Shown here: positions 7,329 to 15,989 of the stretch, one piece after another | Position numbering within the stretch: position 1 is the stretch's first letter | Layout of the letters: each line of letters opens with the position of its first letter | NCBI GenBank assembly: GCA_023957115.1 | Contig: JAMLHN010000014.1 | Span: forward strand, 18,787 to 82,786 | DNA: 64,000 nucleotides | Direction: 5' to 3' | Source of the DNA: Thermomicrobiales bacterium | GTDB lineage: Bacteria; Chloroflexota; Chloroflexia; Thermomicrobiales; UBA6265 | Notes under the pieces: model-generated | Seen by the model: only the letters and a program-made list of their open reading frames with translations | Told to the model about the DNA's origin: nothing | Database searches by the model: none | Translations under genes and position numbers: made by a program

Positions 7329-8148
7329 CCGACCAGGTCCAGCGTTGATCGAATGGGGCGAAGACGGGCAACCGTTCGACGTCATCGGTTCGGACCGAAT
7401 GAGCGCGGCGCTGGACCATGATGTGTCCGTCGGTAGAGTCCAGCTCGATGACGGAGACGAGGTGAGGCGGTTCGATCAACGGACCGCAGGAGAGGTGGAG
7501 CACGTTGCCGCTGATCCGCACGTCATGGATGTGCAAATGCCCGTGTACGACGACCACTGGGACGTCGAGCGCGTGCAGGTCGGCCTCGATCTGCACGCGG
7601 TTCGTGAGATCGCCCGAGTGCCGGAACCCGGCCGCCAGCAGGTCGGATTCCAGCTCGAGCACGGGATAGTGCGTAAGCACCACGCGAACGGCATGGGACG
7701 GAACGCCCGCCTCCGGCCGGCGTACGCCACGGAGCCGGCGCTCATCCGCGGCCGCCAGATGTACGAGCTCGAGGATCTGATTCGGACCCGCTGGAACCAG
7801 GTCCGGGCCGGTGACGATCTCTTCCCGCTGGATGGTGTCGAAGGCCGTCAGCGATCGGTCGACTGGATCGACGTCGCAGTTTCCCGGTACCGCAAAGACT
7901 GGAACCCCGAGCGCCGTGGCCCGCTCGCAGATCGCCGTGAACGACGCCGGGTCGGCCGCCTCGGTCAAATCGCCCAGCAACACAAGCGCATCGAGCTGTT
8001 GCGCGGCCAGCCAGTGCAATCCGGCATCGAGCAACTCGGTGGAATGGGGCAGATCGACCGTGTTCTGCCAGACATACGGCTCGGCGCCCGGCGGCGCGCT
8101 ATGCGCATCGGCGACGACACCCAGCCGCCAGCCACGCGACTCTCTCAT
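7246..8148 (-). CDS. Calcineurin-like metallophosphoesterase with repeat-encoded tail
   Basis: About 300 residues. Metal-binding motifs run in order: VVADAHS near the N-terminus (D-x-H), VLLGDLTE (GDxx), VPGNCDVD (GNHD variant, with Cys-Asp in place of His-Asp), LTHYP, and VVHGHLHIHD (GHxH). The enzyme probably hydrolyses a phosphoester; its substrate is unknown. Its ATG at 8148 overlaps the stop of the upstream methyltransferase (ATGA), so the two are translationally coupled. The C-terminal 30 or so residues (GGSWDLEVGSWMW...) are translation of the heptamer arm at 7294-7328, which suggests that the original stop was lost or lies nearby. Confidence 0.85.
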   Translation of the reverse strand: MRESRGWRLGVVADAHSAPPGAEPYVWQNTVDLPHSTELLDAGLHWLAAQQLDALVLLGDLTEAADPASFTAICERATALGVPVFAVPGNCDVDPVDRSLTAFDTIQREEIVTGPDLVPAGPNQILELVHLAAADERRLRGVRRPEAGVPSHAVRVVLTHYPVLELESDLLAAGFRHSGDLTNRVQIEADLHALDVPVVVVHGHLHIHDVRISGNVLHLSCGPLIEPPHLVSVIELDSTDGHIMVQRRAHSVRTDDVERLPVFAPFDQRWTWSGGSWDLEVGSWMWPSSTVRDVGRSGSE

Positions 8149-8807
8149 ATCGGCCCGTCTTCCGTTTTCCGCGCGACCAGCAACCCGTCCCGCACCGGAT
8201 GGATGAACGCATCGAAGTCCGGATCGGCATAGACGAGCTCGTTGTGGCGTTTGATCGCTTCGGTTTCGTTCGGCCGGGTATCGCCTTTGGCGCCGTCGGG
8301 CGTGACCCGGCCCGACCAAAGAACGTTGTCCGCGATATAGAACCCGCCCGGACGCACCCGATCTTTTGCCTGCAACCAAGTCTCCGGGTACTGTGGTTTG
8401 AGGACATCGTTGTAGACGATATCGAACGTGCCCAGGGTATCGGCCAGCAGGTCCTGTGCGTTCCCGGTGCGGTAGTTCACCCGGTCCCAGCGCCCGGCAC
8501 GGGTCAGGAAGTCTTCCGCCCAGGTCCGATTCTGTGGATCGCCGTCGGTGCAATAGACAGTTCCGTCCGCTCCCACCGCGCGCGTGAACCACCAGGCCGA
8601 ATAGCCAAACCCACTCCCCAGCTCGAAGACCGTGCGCGCGCCGATCGCCAGGGCCATCGTTTCCAGGAACACGCCCGAAAGCCGGCCGACGATCGGAAAG
8701 TGATTCCGCTCGGCAAGCGCTTCCATCTCCAGCAGCACCGGGTCGTCGTGTTTCGCTTCCAGCTGGCGCAGATAAGTGTCGATACGCGGATCGAGGATGG
8801 GAAACAT
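8145..8807 (-). CDS. O-methyltransferase, caffeoyl-CoA/catechol type (class I SAM-dependent)
   Basis: 220 residues. The SAM-binding glycine-rich loop FELGSGFGYSAWW is near residue 60, followed by VYCTDGD (acidic residue for the ribose) and FDIVYNDVLK with a putative metal-binding Asp. GGFYIADNVLWSGRV matches the DN motif of family 3 O-methyltransferases, which are usually Mg-dependent. The start at 8807 is chosen for its strong GGAGG eight bases upstream rather than the longer GTG frame. It overlaps the phosphoesterase gene by four bases. The methyl acceptor is unknown. Confidence 0.88.
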   Translation of the reverse strand: MFPILDPRIDTYLRQLEAKHDDPVLLEMEALAERNHFPIVGRLSGVFLETMALAIGARTVFELGSGFGYSAWWFTRAVGADGTVYCTDGDPQNRTWAEDFLTRAGRWDRVNYRTGNAQDLLADTLGTFDIVYNDVLKPQYPETWLQAKDRVRPGGFYIADNVLWSGRVTPDGAKGDTRPNETEAIKRHNELVYADPDFDAFIHPVRDGLLVARKTEDGPI

Positions 8808-8920
8808 GGAACGCCTCCGGAGGGGATGACACGGGACCGAACGGTCTGGCGGCGGACAGAATGCCACACCGCCCGAACCGATCCTACGGCGTGTTTGCAG
8901 AGCTGTCGAGACGACGGAAT

Positions 8921-8996
8921 CCAGTGTCCAGAGTCCAGGGTGGCGGATCTGGTCGTCTGCTCAGGACACAGGACTCCGGGCTCAGGACACTAACAG
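8921..8996. repeat. Heptameric repeat (CTCAGGA/CCAGAGT dialect)
   Basis: CCAGTGT, CCAGAGT, CCAGGGT at 8921-8941, then CTCAGGA, CACAGGA, CTCCGGG, CTCAGGA, CACTAAC at 8960-8994. The last unit contains the stop codon of the minus-strand gene ending at 8990. Confidence 0.7.
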
Positions 8997-9469
8997 GCCC
9001 AGGCGACCACGAACGCATAGACCGGGCCCTCCGGGCCGGCGCCGTTGGTGGACTGAATGTCGTCGACATCGACCCGGCAGCTCGCATCGGTCTGGTTCAG
9101 ATGCTGCGCCAGCGCGTTGCCGGCCCCCTGCAAGGTTGGCTCCCAGATGATCGTGCTCTGCCAGGTCGCTCCAGCAGGATCAGGGTTCGACGCGGGACAC
9201 GACCAGGTTGTCAGGAAGGCGTAGACCGCGCCTTCCGATCCAGCGCCGTTGGTGGCCTGCACAACGTCGACGTCCAGATCGCAGGCAGCGTCGATCTGAT
9301 TGACGTGCTCGGCAAGCGCGGCCCCGGCCTCCGGCAGGGATGGTCCCCAGATGACCGCACTGAGCCAGGATGGCGGAGGTGCCTCCTGTGCGAGCGAGCT
9401 CGAGCTCATGCTGCCCAGGGCGCCGAGACACGCCAGGCAAAAGACGATACGCAGGGCCACACTCGTCAT
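8990..9469 (-). CDS. Secreted protein made of two tandem ~55-residue repeats
   Basis: 159 residues. A Sec signal peptide (residues 1-24, ending SSLAQ) is followed by two near-identical units. Each has W-x-S-x-x-I/V-W-x-P-x-L, then AGxALAxHxNQxDAxC, then DVDxxQxTNGAGxEGxVYAF, then W-x-C. Each unit has two cysteines, so one disulfide per unit is likely. I recognise no family for this unit. GGAGGA ahead of the ATG at 9469 fixes the start. The divergent neighbour is a multicopper oxidase; the 215-bp gap holds the motif at 9584-9597. Confidence 0.75.
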   Translation of the reverse strand: MTSVALRIVFCLACLGALGSMSSSSLAQEAPPPSWLSAVIWGPSLPEAGAALAEHVNQIDAACDLDVDVVQATNGAGSEGAVYAFLTTWSCPASNPDPAGATWQSTIIWEPTLQGAGNALAQHLNQTDASCRVDVDDIQSTNGAGPEGPVYAFVVAWAC

Positions 9470-9583
9470 GGGTCGTCCTCCAAATCTGGATCGATTCGAT
9501 GATGGTTCGGTTCGGACCATCCTACCCGAAGCCGCGCCGAACGGCATCCGGCCGGCTGCCGGGAGCCGTTTCGCGCAACTGAC

Positions 9584-9597
9584 ATGTTTTTGTAACG
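9584..9597. promoter_or_regulatory. Shared 14-mer ATGTTTTTGTAACG upstream of multicopper oxidase
   Basis: The identical 14-mer occurs again at 18376-18389 upstream of the DoxX-type gene. Both copies lie roughly 90-115 bases before the start codon of a probable redox/membrane protein gene. The TGTAACG end could be an alternative-sigma -35 element or part of a regulator site. Confidence 0.45.
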
Positions 9598-9684
9598 CCC
9601 GCGAAACCACTGCAATGACCCCTCTATGGGTCAAAACGCATCATTTCGATATTCGAAACGGATATTCCCTGGGAGGATGTTCTC

Positions 9685-10800
9685 ATGTCTCGCGTTACCG
9701 ATCGACTCAACCGCCGCGAAGTTCTTGGCGGCCTGGGGGCCCTGGGGCTCACGGGCATTGGCGTTGCGCTCGCTCCCGAGACGCAGCATGCCGGTCGCGC
9801 GTCCGCGGCCGAGTCCATTGCGCAGTCCGCCGCCGGCCATGCGGAGCACGGGGGCGCGGTCGCCTTCGTCCAAAGCGACGGTCCGACCGTCGAAGAAATG
9901 GACGCCATGCACGAGGAGGGCGTACGAGCCTTCCCGGCGGAAACCAACGGCAAAGGCGGTCTTCCGCTCGAGTACACCATGGATGGCGATGTCAAAGTCT
10001 TCGACTTGACCTGCGAAGTGGTCGAGTGGGAGCACAACGTTGGCCAGACCGTGGAGGCGTGGACCTATAACGGGGTGGTGCCGGGTCCGGAGATTCGCGC
10101 AACCGAAGGGGACCGCGTCCGCTTCAATGTCACCAACAAGCTGCCACAGAGCACCGCGGTCCACTGGCATGGACTCTATGTTCCGAACGATCAGGACGGG
10201 GTGCCGTTCATCACCCAGCCGCCGATCAAGCCGGGCGAGACCTTTACCTACGAGTTCACGATCCAGGACGGCAACGCCGGTGCGCACATGTATCACTCGC
10301 ACCACAACGCCGCCTTCCAGGTCACCAGCGGTCTGCTCGGGGCGTTCATCGTGGAGCCGAAGGACCCGTCCACCCGGCCCGCTTTCGATTCCGAATACAC
10401 CATGATCCTCAACGACGGCCCGATCGGCGCCTACAGCATCAATGGCAAGACCTTCCCGTCAACCGAGCCGGTGGTGGCCAAGAAGGGCGAGACGGTGCTG
10501 ATCCGGTACATGAACGAAGGGCTGATGATTCACCCCATGCACCTGCACGGGATGAAGCAGCTGGTGTTCGCACAGGACGGGTATCTGCTCCCGCAGCCGT
10601 ACTACTGCGACACCCTGAACATCGCTCCCGGCCAACGGTTCGAGGTGCTGGTCGAGGCAACCGAGCCCGGCGTGTGGGCGTATCACTGCCACATCCTGAG
10701 CCACGCGGAAAGCGCGCACGGTATGTTCGGCATGGTGACCGCGTTCATCGTTCAGGACGACGAAGCCGAAGCGGCCGCTGAGGCAACGCCGGAGTCCTAA
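9685..10800 (+). CDS. Two-domain multicopper oxidase / nitrite-reductase-like, Tat-exported
   Basis: 371 residues. A Tat signal (NRREVLGGLGALGLTG) is followed by two cupredoxin domains. Copper motifs: HWHG (His160, His162) and HSHH in domain 1; HPMHLHG and HCHILSHAESAHGM in domain 2. The second-domain pattern HxxHxH plus HCHxxxHxxxGM is complete for type 1 and trinuclear copper sites, so a laccase-like two-domain oxidase is favoured over a CuNiR. It probably acts outside the membrane on small phenolics or metal ions. The Met/His-poor N-terminal extension after the signal is unassigned. Confidence 0.88.
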   Translation: MSRVTDRLNRREVLGGLGALGLTGIGVALAPETQHAGRASAAESIAQSAAGHAEHGGAVAFVQSDGPTVEEMDAMHEEGVRAFPAETNGKGGLPLEYTMDGDVKVFDLTCEVVEWEHNVGQTVEAWTYNGVVPGPEIRATEGDRVRFNVTNKLPQSTAVHWHGLYVPNDQDGVPFITQPPIKPGETFTYEFTIQDGNAGAHMYHSHHNAAFQVTSGLLGAFIVEPKDPSTRPAFDSEYTMILNDGPIGAYSINGKTFPSTEPVVAKKGETVLIRYMNEGLMIHPMHLHGMKQLVFAQDGYLLPQPYYCDTLNIAPGQRFEVLVEATEPGVWAYHCHILSHAESAHGMFGMVTAFIVQDDEAEAAAEATPES

Positions 10801-10905
10801 CCGTCTTGCCGGCTGGCCTGGCTGGCGCCGGCGGGGTTTGCGCTTGTCCGAGCCACTCCGTCGAACGCCAGCCGGGTTGTTGATTCGGCAATCAGGAGGA
10901 GCGAC

Positions 10906-11928
10906 ATGACCGCCACCATGGAAGCCGCCGTTGTAGAAGAGTTTGGTCAGCCGCTCGTTCTGAAGGAAGTGCCGGTTCCGGTTCCCGGTCCCGGTGAGGT
11001 TCTGATCAAAGTCTCGGCATGCGGCGTCTGCCACACCGACCTGCATGCTGCTCGGGGAGATTGGCCGGTCAAACCGGCCCTCCCGTTCATACCGGGGCAT
11101 GAGGCGACTGGGCACGTGGTCGACCTCGGCCCCGGTGTGGACCACTTGAACGAGGGGGATCGGGTAGGCGCCCCCTGGCTTCATTCCGCGTGTGGAACCT
11201 GTGAATACTGCCTCAACGGCTGGGAAACCCTCTGTCCCCGCCAAACCAATACGGGATACACCGTCAATGGCGGCTTCGCCGAATATCTCACGGCGCCGGC
11301 TGCGTTTGCGACCCGTTTGCCCGATCAGCTCGGATTCGACGACGCCGCCCCCATCCTCTGCGCCGGGGTGACGACCTACAAGGGGTTGAAAGAGACCGAA
11401 ACCCAACCGGGTGAGTGGGTGGTCATTTCCGGGGTCGGCGGCCTTGGGCATATCGCCGTGCAATATGCCGTCGCCATGGGGAAACGAGTGATTGCCGTCG
11501 ATATTGCCAACGACAAGCTCGATCTGGCGCGCGCGCTCGGCGCCGAGATCACCCTCAATGCAGCGACGCTCGATCCAGTCGATGAGGTCGATCGGCTCAT
11601 CGGCGGGGCGCATGGCGCGCTCGTCACCGCAGTCTCTCCAATTGCGTTTTCCCAGGCAGTCGGAATGTTGCGTCGCGGCGGCACCGCCTCATTGGTCGGC
11701 ATTCCCCCGGGAACGTTCCAGGCTCCCATCTTCGATGTCGTCCTCAAACGCTTGACGATTCGCGGTTCGATCGTTGGAACCCGGGCCGATCTGGCCGAAG
11801 CGCTCGACTTTGCCGCGCGGGGCAAGATCCGCGCCACCTTCGAAACGCAACCGCTTGAAGCCATCAATTCCGTGCTCGACCGGCTGCAAGCTGGTGAGAT
11901 CAATGGCCGGGTGGTGCTTCAGGTGTAG
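10906..11928 (+). CDS. adhP: Zinc-dependent alcohol dehydrogenase, AdhP type
   Basis: 340 residues of the medium-chain dehydrogenase family. The catalytic zinc region CGVCHTDLH (Cys42) and GHEATG are followed by the structural zinc Cys set CGTCEYCLNGWETLC. The NAD-binding loop is SGVGGLGHIAVQ, with an Asp (VIAVD) at the end of the second strand that favours NAD over NADP. Oxidises primary alcohols or reduces aldehydes in the cytoplasm. A strong AGGAGGAG precedes the ATG. An internal ATG four codons later is an alternative start. Confidence 0.92.
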   Translation: MTATMEAAVVEEFGQPLVLKEVPVPVPGPGEVLIKVSACGVCHTDLHAARGDWPVKPALPFIPGHEATGHVVDLGPGVDHLNEGDRVGAPWLHSACGTCEYCLNGWETLCPRQTNTGYTVNGGFAEYLTAPAAFATRLPDQLGFDDAAPILCAGVTTYKGLKETETQPGEWVVISGVGGLGHIAVQYAVAMGKRVIAVDIANDKLDLARALGAEITLNAATLDPVDEVDRLIGGAHGALVTAVSPIAFSQAVGMLRRGGTASLVGIPPGTFQAPIFDVVLKRLTIRGSIVGTRADLAEALDFAARGKIRATFETQPLEAINSVLDRLQAGEINGRVVLQV

Positions 11929-11947
11929 AAGACGGGGTCTTCGATCC

Positions 11948-11982
11948 GAGTCTTGCGTCCTCAGACCTGAGTCTTGAGAAGG
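11948..11982. repeat. Heptameric repeat (GAGTCTT/CAGACCT dialect)
   Basis: GAGTCTT, GCGTCCT, CAGACCT, GAGTCTT, GAGAAGG, 19 bases after the adhP stop. Confidence 0.65.
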
Positions 11983-12033
11983 TCGAACCACTGACAACTG
12001 GTTTCGGAGATCAGAAAAGAAAAGGAATCGGTC

Positions 12034-12534
12034 ATGGCTCTTTACCAACGCATCATCGTCCCACTCGACGGATCCAAACTGGCCGAGAGCGCCCTGCCCG
12101 AAGCGCAGGAGATGGCGCGGATGACCGGCGCCGAGCTTATTCTCCTGCGGGTGGTGGACTACTCATCCCGAGATCGACTCGGCGATTTCGGACTTCTCTA
12201 TGAATATGAAGCGATGGCGCAGGCGCTGGAAGAAGAACGCGAGCTGGCAGCCGCCTATCTCGATGAGCTCTCCGGCAACATACGCGCTGACGGCTACGCC
12301 GTCACGACCGAGGTGGTCGATGGAATCGCTGCCAAAGCCATCGTTGCCCTGGCGCAACCGGGCGATCTGATCGTCATGGCGACCCATGGGCGAACCGGGA
12401 TGCGCCGCTGGTTCATCGGCAGCATCGCGGAAAAGGTCCTGCGGCATTCCGCCGTGCCGATCCTGCTGGTGCGCGCAACCGAACGCAGCATACCGGCAAA
12501 AAGAACGCTGCCTGATGTCCGGCTGGAGCGGTAA
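12034..12534 (+). CDS. Universal stress protein (UspA family), ATP-binding type
   Basis: 166 residues, single Usp domain. The N-terminal strand IIVPLDGSKLAESAL has the acidic residue that contacts adenine. The C-terminal GRTGMRRWFIGSIAEKVL gives the G-2x-G-9x-G(S/T) motif of ATP-binding members, followed by VPILLVR. A cytoplasmic stress-linked protein with no defined reaction. A purine-rich AAAAGGAATCGG precedes the ATG. The C-terminal 15 or so residues extend past the usual fold. Confidence 0.9.
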   Translation: MALYQRIIVPLDGSKLAESALPEAQEMARMTGAELILLRVVDYSSRDRLGDFGLLYEYEAMAQALEEERELAAAYLDELSGNIRADGYAVTTEVVDGIAAKAIVALAQPGDLIVMATHGRTGMRRWFIGSIAEKVLRHSAVPILLVRATERSIPAKRTLPDVRLER

Positions 12535-12610
12535 GACTGAGGGGAGCGGGGGACACCATGGCCAGCCCACTCCCCTCGCCCGATCCGTCTCCAGACCGCA
12601 GGAGGGCCCC

Positions 12611-13450
12611 ATGACCAGACGTACCTTCCTCCTGATCCTTGGCGCGATCGCCGCCGCCGCGGTGGGATTCGCCGCCTGGACGCGACGATCGTTCCAACAC
12701 CAGATCGACCGCGAGATCGCCGAGCTGCTCGCAGCGGATACCGAGCCGGCCGGTATCGTGCAGGAGTCCGATCTCCAGCAGCTGCCCGAGCCCGTGCAGG
12801 CATGGCTGCGCGCGTCCGGCGTGGTTGGGACGGCCATTCCGTCGGTGGTGCGCATTCGGCAAGCGGGGGAATTCCGGCTTGGCGCGGACGAAGATTGGAT
12901 GCCCTACCACGCCACGCAGTACTACACCACCAATCCACCGGGATTTCTCTGGAATGCCACCATGCGCATGGCGCCGCTGATCGATATCGATGGCCGGGAT
13001 CGCTATACCGGCGGAGTTGGAGATATCGAGATGCGGATCGGTTCGGTCGTTCCGGTGGCCACGGCCTCCGGGGGCGATCTGAACAGCGGCGCATTGCTTC
13101 GCTATCTCAATGAAATGATGTGGTTTCCAGCCGCGCTGGTTGGCTCCAATGTTCGATGGGAACCGGTGGACGATACCCATGCCCGCGCAACGCTGACCGA
13201 TGCGGGGCAGTCGGTCTCCGCCGTTTTCGCATTCGATGCGCAGCACCGCCTGATCGATATGACCGCCGCGCGTTGGAACGATACCGAGGAGCTCGTGCTT
13301 CCCTGGTCGACGCCGATCGACCAATGGGGTGTGTTCAACGGTATCGAGATCGCCACCGGGGGCGCCGGCGTCTGGAAAACCGGTCCCGATGCCTATACAT
13401 ATATTCGCCTCCATCTGACCGAGGTCGAGTACGATCCCAGCATCGGCTGA
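12611..13450 (+). CDS. Membrane-anchored DUF protein (DUF6544/DUF6920-like)
   Basis: 279 residues. An N-terminal membrane anchor (residues 4-22) is followed by a large extracytoplasmic beta-rich domain. The pattern LPEPVQAWLRASGVVG, then GEFRLG...WMPYHATQYY and PPGFLWNA, is shared by a widespread family of uncharacterised proteins that I recall as DUF6544/DUF6920 (name not certain). The start at 12611 is set by AGGAGGG five bases upstream; a longer frame runs into the Usp gene. Function unknown. Confidence 0.7.
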   Translation: MTRRTFLLILGAIAAAAVGFAAWTRRSFQHQIDREIAELLAADTEPAGIVQESDLQQLPEPVQAWLRASGVVGTAIPSVVRIRQAGEFRLGADEDWMPYHATQYYTTNPPGFLWNATMRMAPLIDIDGRDRYTGGVGDIEMRIGSVVPVATASGGDLNSGALLRYLNEMMWFPAALVGSNVRWEPVDDTHARATLTDAGQSVSAVFAFDAQHRLIDMTAARWNDTEELVLPWSTPIDQWGVFNGIEIATGGAGVWKTGPDAYTYIRLHLTEVEYDPSIG

Positions 13451-13508
13451 CCGGGTCGTTCCGCGTTCACGCTAGCTTCCCGCAATTCGCTCCTGTTATC
13501 GTTCTCCG

Positions 13509-15131
13509 ATGACCGAGCTGCCCCCATCTCATCAACCGCTGCTTGCCGCATACGAGGCTGCGCTCGATATCAGCGCCGAGCTCGATGTCGATCTCGTTTT
13601 GCAGCGGGTGGTCGATCTGGCGCGGACCGTGGTGCCGTCCCACTATGCTGCATTGGGTGTCTGTGACGCGCATGGGGTGATTCAGCAGTTCATCACCTCA
13701 GGAATCGACGCGGAGACCCGAGCCGCCATCGGCCCATTGCCGCAGGGAAAGGGGCTGCTGGGCGTCTTGATCCACGACGGCGAGCCGTTGATCGTGCCCG
13801 ATATCGCCGCACACCCGCGCTCGGTCGGGTTCCCGCCCAACCATCCTCCAATGCGTTCGATGCTCGGGGTTCCGATCACGCTCGGAGAACGCACCCTGGG
13901 CGATCTTTACCTGACCGAACCGGCCAGCGGTCCCTATACCCAGCGCGATCTGGAGATCGTCCAGATCCTGGCCGCGCATGCCGCCCGCGCGATCGAGCGG
14001 GCACAGCTCTACTCCGCGGTCGAACAGGGGCAACGACTGGCCGAATCTCAACGTGACCAGCTGCAAGTCCTGCTGGATAGTCTTCCATCCGGCATCCTGA
14101 TCTTCTCGGTGCCGGATGCGATGCTCGCAATGTCGAACCAGACCGCGCGCGATTTTATCTGGGGTGGGAGGCATTCGCCACACGATGTGCCCCTGGCGTC
14201 GCTTCCGTACATCCTCTTGACGCTGGAAGGCAATCCACTTTCCGTTGAGAACTATCCGTCCCGGCGCGCCATGCGGGGCGAAACCGTTCGCAACGCGCAG
14301 CTGATCATGGAACGGATCGATGGCACCCGCTTCCCGATCTTCGTACAAGCTCAACCGTTACGGGATCCAACCGGTCAGATCACCCAGGCGATCGTCGTCT
14401 TTCAGGACATCACCCGGCTCCGTGAGGCGGAGCAGCTCAAGGACGACTTTCTCTCACTCCTGTCCCATGAGTTCCGCACTCCGCTGACGGCGATCAATGG
14501 AGGGGCACGCCTGCTGGCCGGCGCCGGCGATGCCATCGATGCGGAAACCCGGGGCGAGCTGCTGCACGACATCGTGACCGAGAGCAAACGGCTGGAGCAG
14601 ATGCTCTCCAATATGCTCAGCGTTGCCGCCATCATGGCGGGGCGGCTCACCCCGCTGGCCGAACCGGTCCTGATCGAGCCGATCATCCGGCGGGTTTCGT
14701 CCGAGGTCGCCGCCATCGCCCCAAACCATCGCTTCGTCATTCAGGTTCAACCTGGGCTTCCCGCGGCGGAAGGCGACGCCGACCTTCTGACACAGGTGAT
14801 GCGGAATCTCTATGAAAATGCCGTAAAGTATGCCCCGCAGGGTGGCACCGTGCTGACCACCGCAGAAGCCGATGGAGATCAGGTGTGCGTGCAGGTGCAT
14901 GATAATGGCATCGGGATTGCGCCCGAAGCGGTTCCGGATCTCTTTCAGCGCTTCCGACGCGCAGGTGCAAATCCGACCATCCGCGGTATGGGCCTGGGGC
15001 TCTACCTAAGCCGGATGCTGATGGAAGCGCAAGGGGGCACGATTTCGGCCAGCTCGGCTGGCCCCGGAAAGGGCGCCACCTTTACTATCGGGTTACCCGT
15101 CATTCGGGAAGCGGTCGAGGAGGGTACATGA
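13509..15131 (+). CDS. Sensor histidine kinase: GAF-PAS-HisKA-HATPase
   Basis: 540 residues with no membrane segment, so probably a cytoplasmic sensor. Order: GAF domain about residues 20-165 (GKGLLGVLIHDGEPLIVPDI, SMLGVPI), a PAS-like domain about 185-300, the H-box LLSHEFRTPLTAI with the phospho-accepting His320, the N-box MRNLYENAVKYA, G1 VHDNGIGI and G2 GMGLGLYL. It overlaps the response regulator start by four bases (ATGA), so the pair is translationally coupled. The ligand of the GAF domain is unknown. Confidence 0.92.
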   Translation: MTELPPSHQPLLAAYEAALDISAELDVDLVLQRVVDLARTVVPSHYAALGVCDAHGVIQQFITSGIDAETRAAIGPLPQGKGLLGVLIHDGEPLIVPDIAAHPRSVGFPPNHPPMRSMLGVPITLGERTLGDLYLTEPASGPYTQRDLEIVQILAAHAARAIERAQLYSAVEQGQRLAESQRDQLQVLLDSLPSGILIFSVPDAMLAMSNQTARDFIWGGRHSPHDVPLASLPYILLTLEGNPLSVENYPSRRAMRGETVRNAQLIMERIDGTRFPIFVQAQPLRDPTGQITQAIVVFQDITRLREAEQLKDDFLSLLSHEFRTPLTAINGGARLLAGAGDAIDAETRGELLHDIVTESKRLEQMLSNMLSVAAIMAGRLTPLAEPVLIEPIIRRVSSEVAAIAPNHRFVIQVQPGLPAAEGDADLLTQVMRNLYENAVKYAPQGGTVLTTAEADGDQVCVQVHDNGIGIAPEAVPDLFQRFRRAGANPTIRGMGLGLYLSRMLMEAQGGTISASSAGPGKGATFTIGLPVIREAVEEGT

Positions 15132-15829
15132 GAAAACGCCTGATCCTGGTGGTCGACGACGAACCTCCCATCGTTCGCCTGGTGAAGACCAAGCTTCAGC
15201 TCGATGGCTTTGCCGTGGTGACCGCCGGAAACGGTGAGGATGCGATTCCGATTGTCGAGCGAGACCGGCCCGATCTGGTCATTCTGGACCTGATGATGCC
15301 CGGGATGGACGGGTTCGAGACCCTGCGCCATATTCGCGAACGGAGCCGCGTGCCGGTCATCTTCCTGACCGCCCGGGCCGGCGATGTCGACAAGCTGCGC
15401 GGATTGCAGAGTGGCGCGGATGACTACATCACCAAACCATTCAATCCGGACGAGCTCGTTGCCCGGGTGACGGCCGTCCTGCGCCGGTCGGACGGCGCCG
15501 CGCCGGCCGGTAGCAATCAGGTGCTGGAGTATCAGCGAGTCCTGATCGATCTCGATCGCCGTCGTGTGACGCTCGACGGCCAGGAAGTCAAGCTGAGCCG
15601 CACCGAGTGGGAGTTGCTCTTCCAACTGGCCAGCAATGCCGGGCGGGTCATGCTCCACCGCGAGCTGTTGAGCCGCATCTGGGGACCGGAATTCAGCAAC
15701 GAGGTGCAATATCTGCGAACCTGGGTCAGCCGCCTGCGCGCCAAGCTCGATCCAGACGATACCGGCGAGCTGATCACCACCTTCCCGGGCGTCGGTTACC
15801 GCATGGAGCTGCCGGGAGCGCGCACCTAA
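15128..15829 (+). CDS. OmpR/PhoB-family response regulator
   Basis: 233 residues. The receiver domain has the acidic pair Asp10-Asp11, phospho-acceptor Asp54 (LVILDLMMPG), Thr in LTARAG and Lys in ITKPF. The C-terminal winged-helix DNA-binding domain (about 135-230) has the usual EWELLFQLASNAGRV and TWVSRLRAKL segments. It is the cognate partner of the kinase at 13509, given the four-base overlap. The target genes are not shown by the sequence. The PH-domain pair downstream is a candidate by position only. Confidence 0.93.
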   Translation: MRKRLILVVDDEPPIVRLVKTKLQLDGFAVVTAGNGEDAIPIVERDRPDLVILDLMMPGMDGFETLRHIRERSRVPVIFLTARAGDVDKLRGLQSGADDYITKPFNPDELVARVTAVLRRSDGAAPAGSNQVLEYQRVLIDLDRRRVTLDGQEVKLSRTEWELLFQLASNAGRVMLHRELLSRIWGPEFSNEVQYLRTWVSRLRAKLDPDDTGELITTFPGVGYRMELPGART

Positions 15830-15989
15830 GCAGCCGGCGTAAACGGCTCCCACCGACCCGACCGAAACTCTCTGCCGCTGACTATTGCCAGCCGCCTGCT
15901 CGTTTTGCGTTTTCATGCAAGAATTCGGTACGCGATGTTGCCCAGAATTGGCATGGGCAGAGTGCCAGGACGAGGGCTGAAACACACGA

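Noticed and set aside
13509..15829. Assigning the two-component system to the PH-domain genes downstream
   Set aside because: Only proximity supports it; no shared site or operon overlap was seen.
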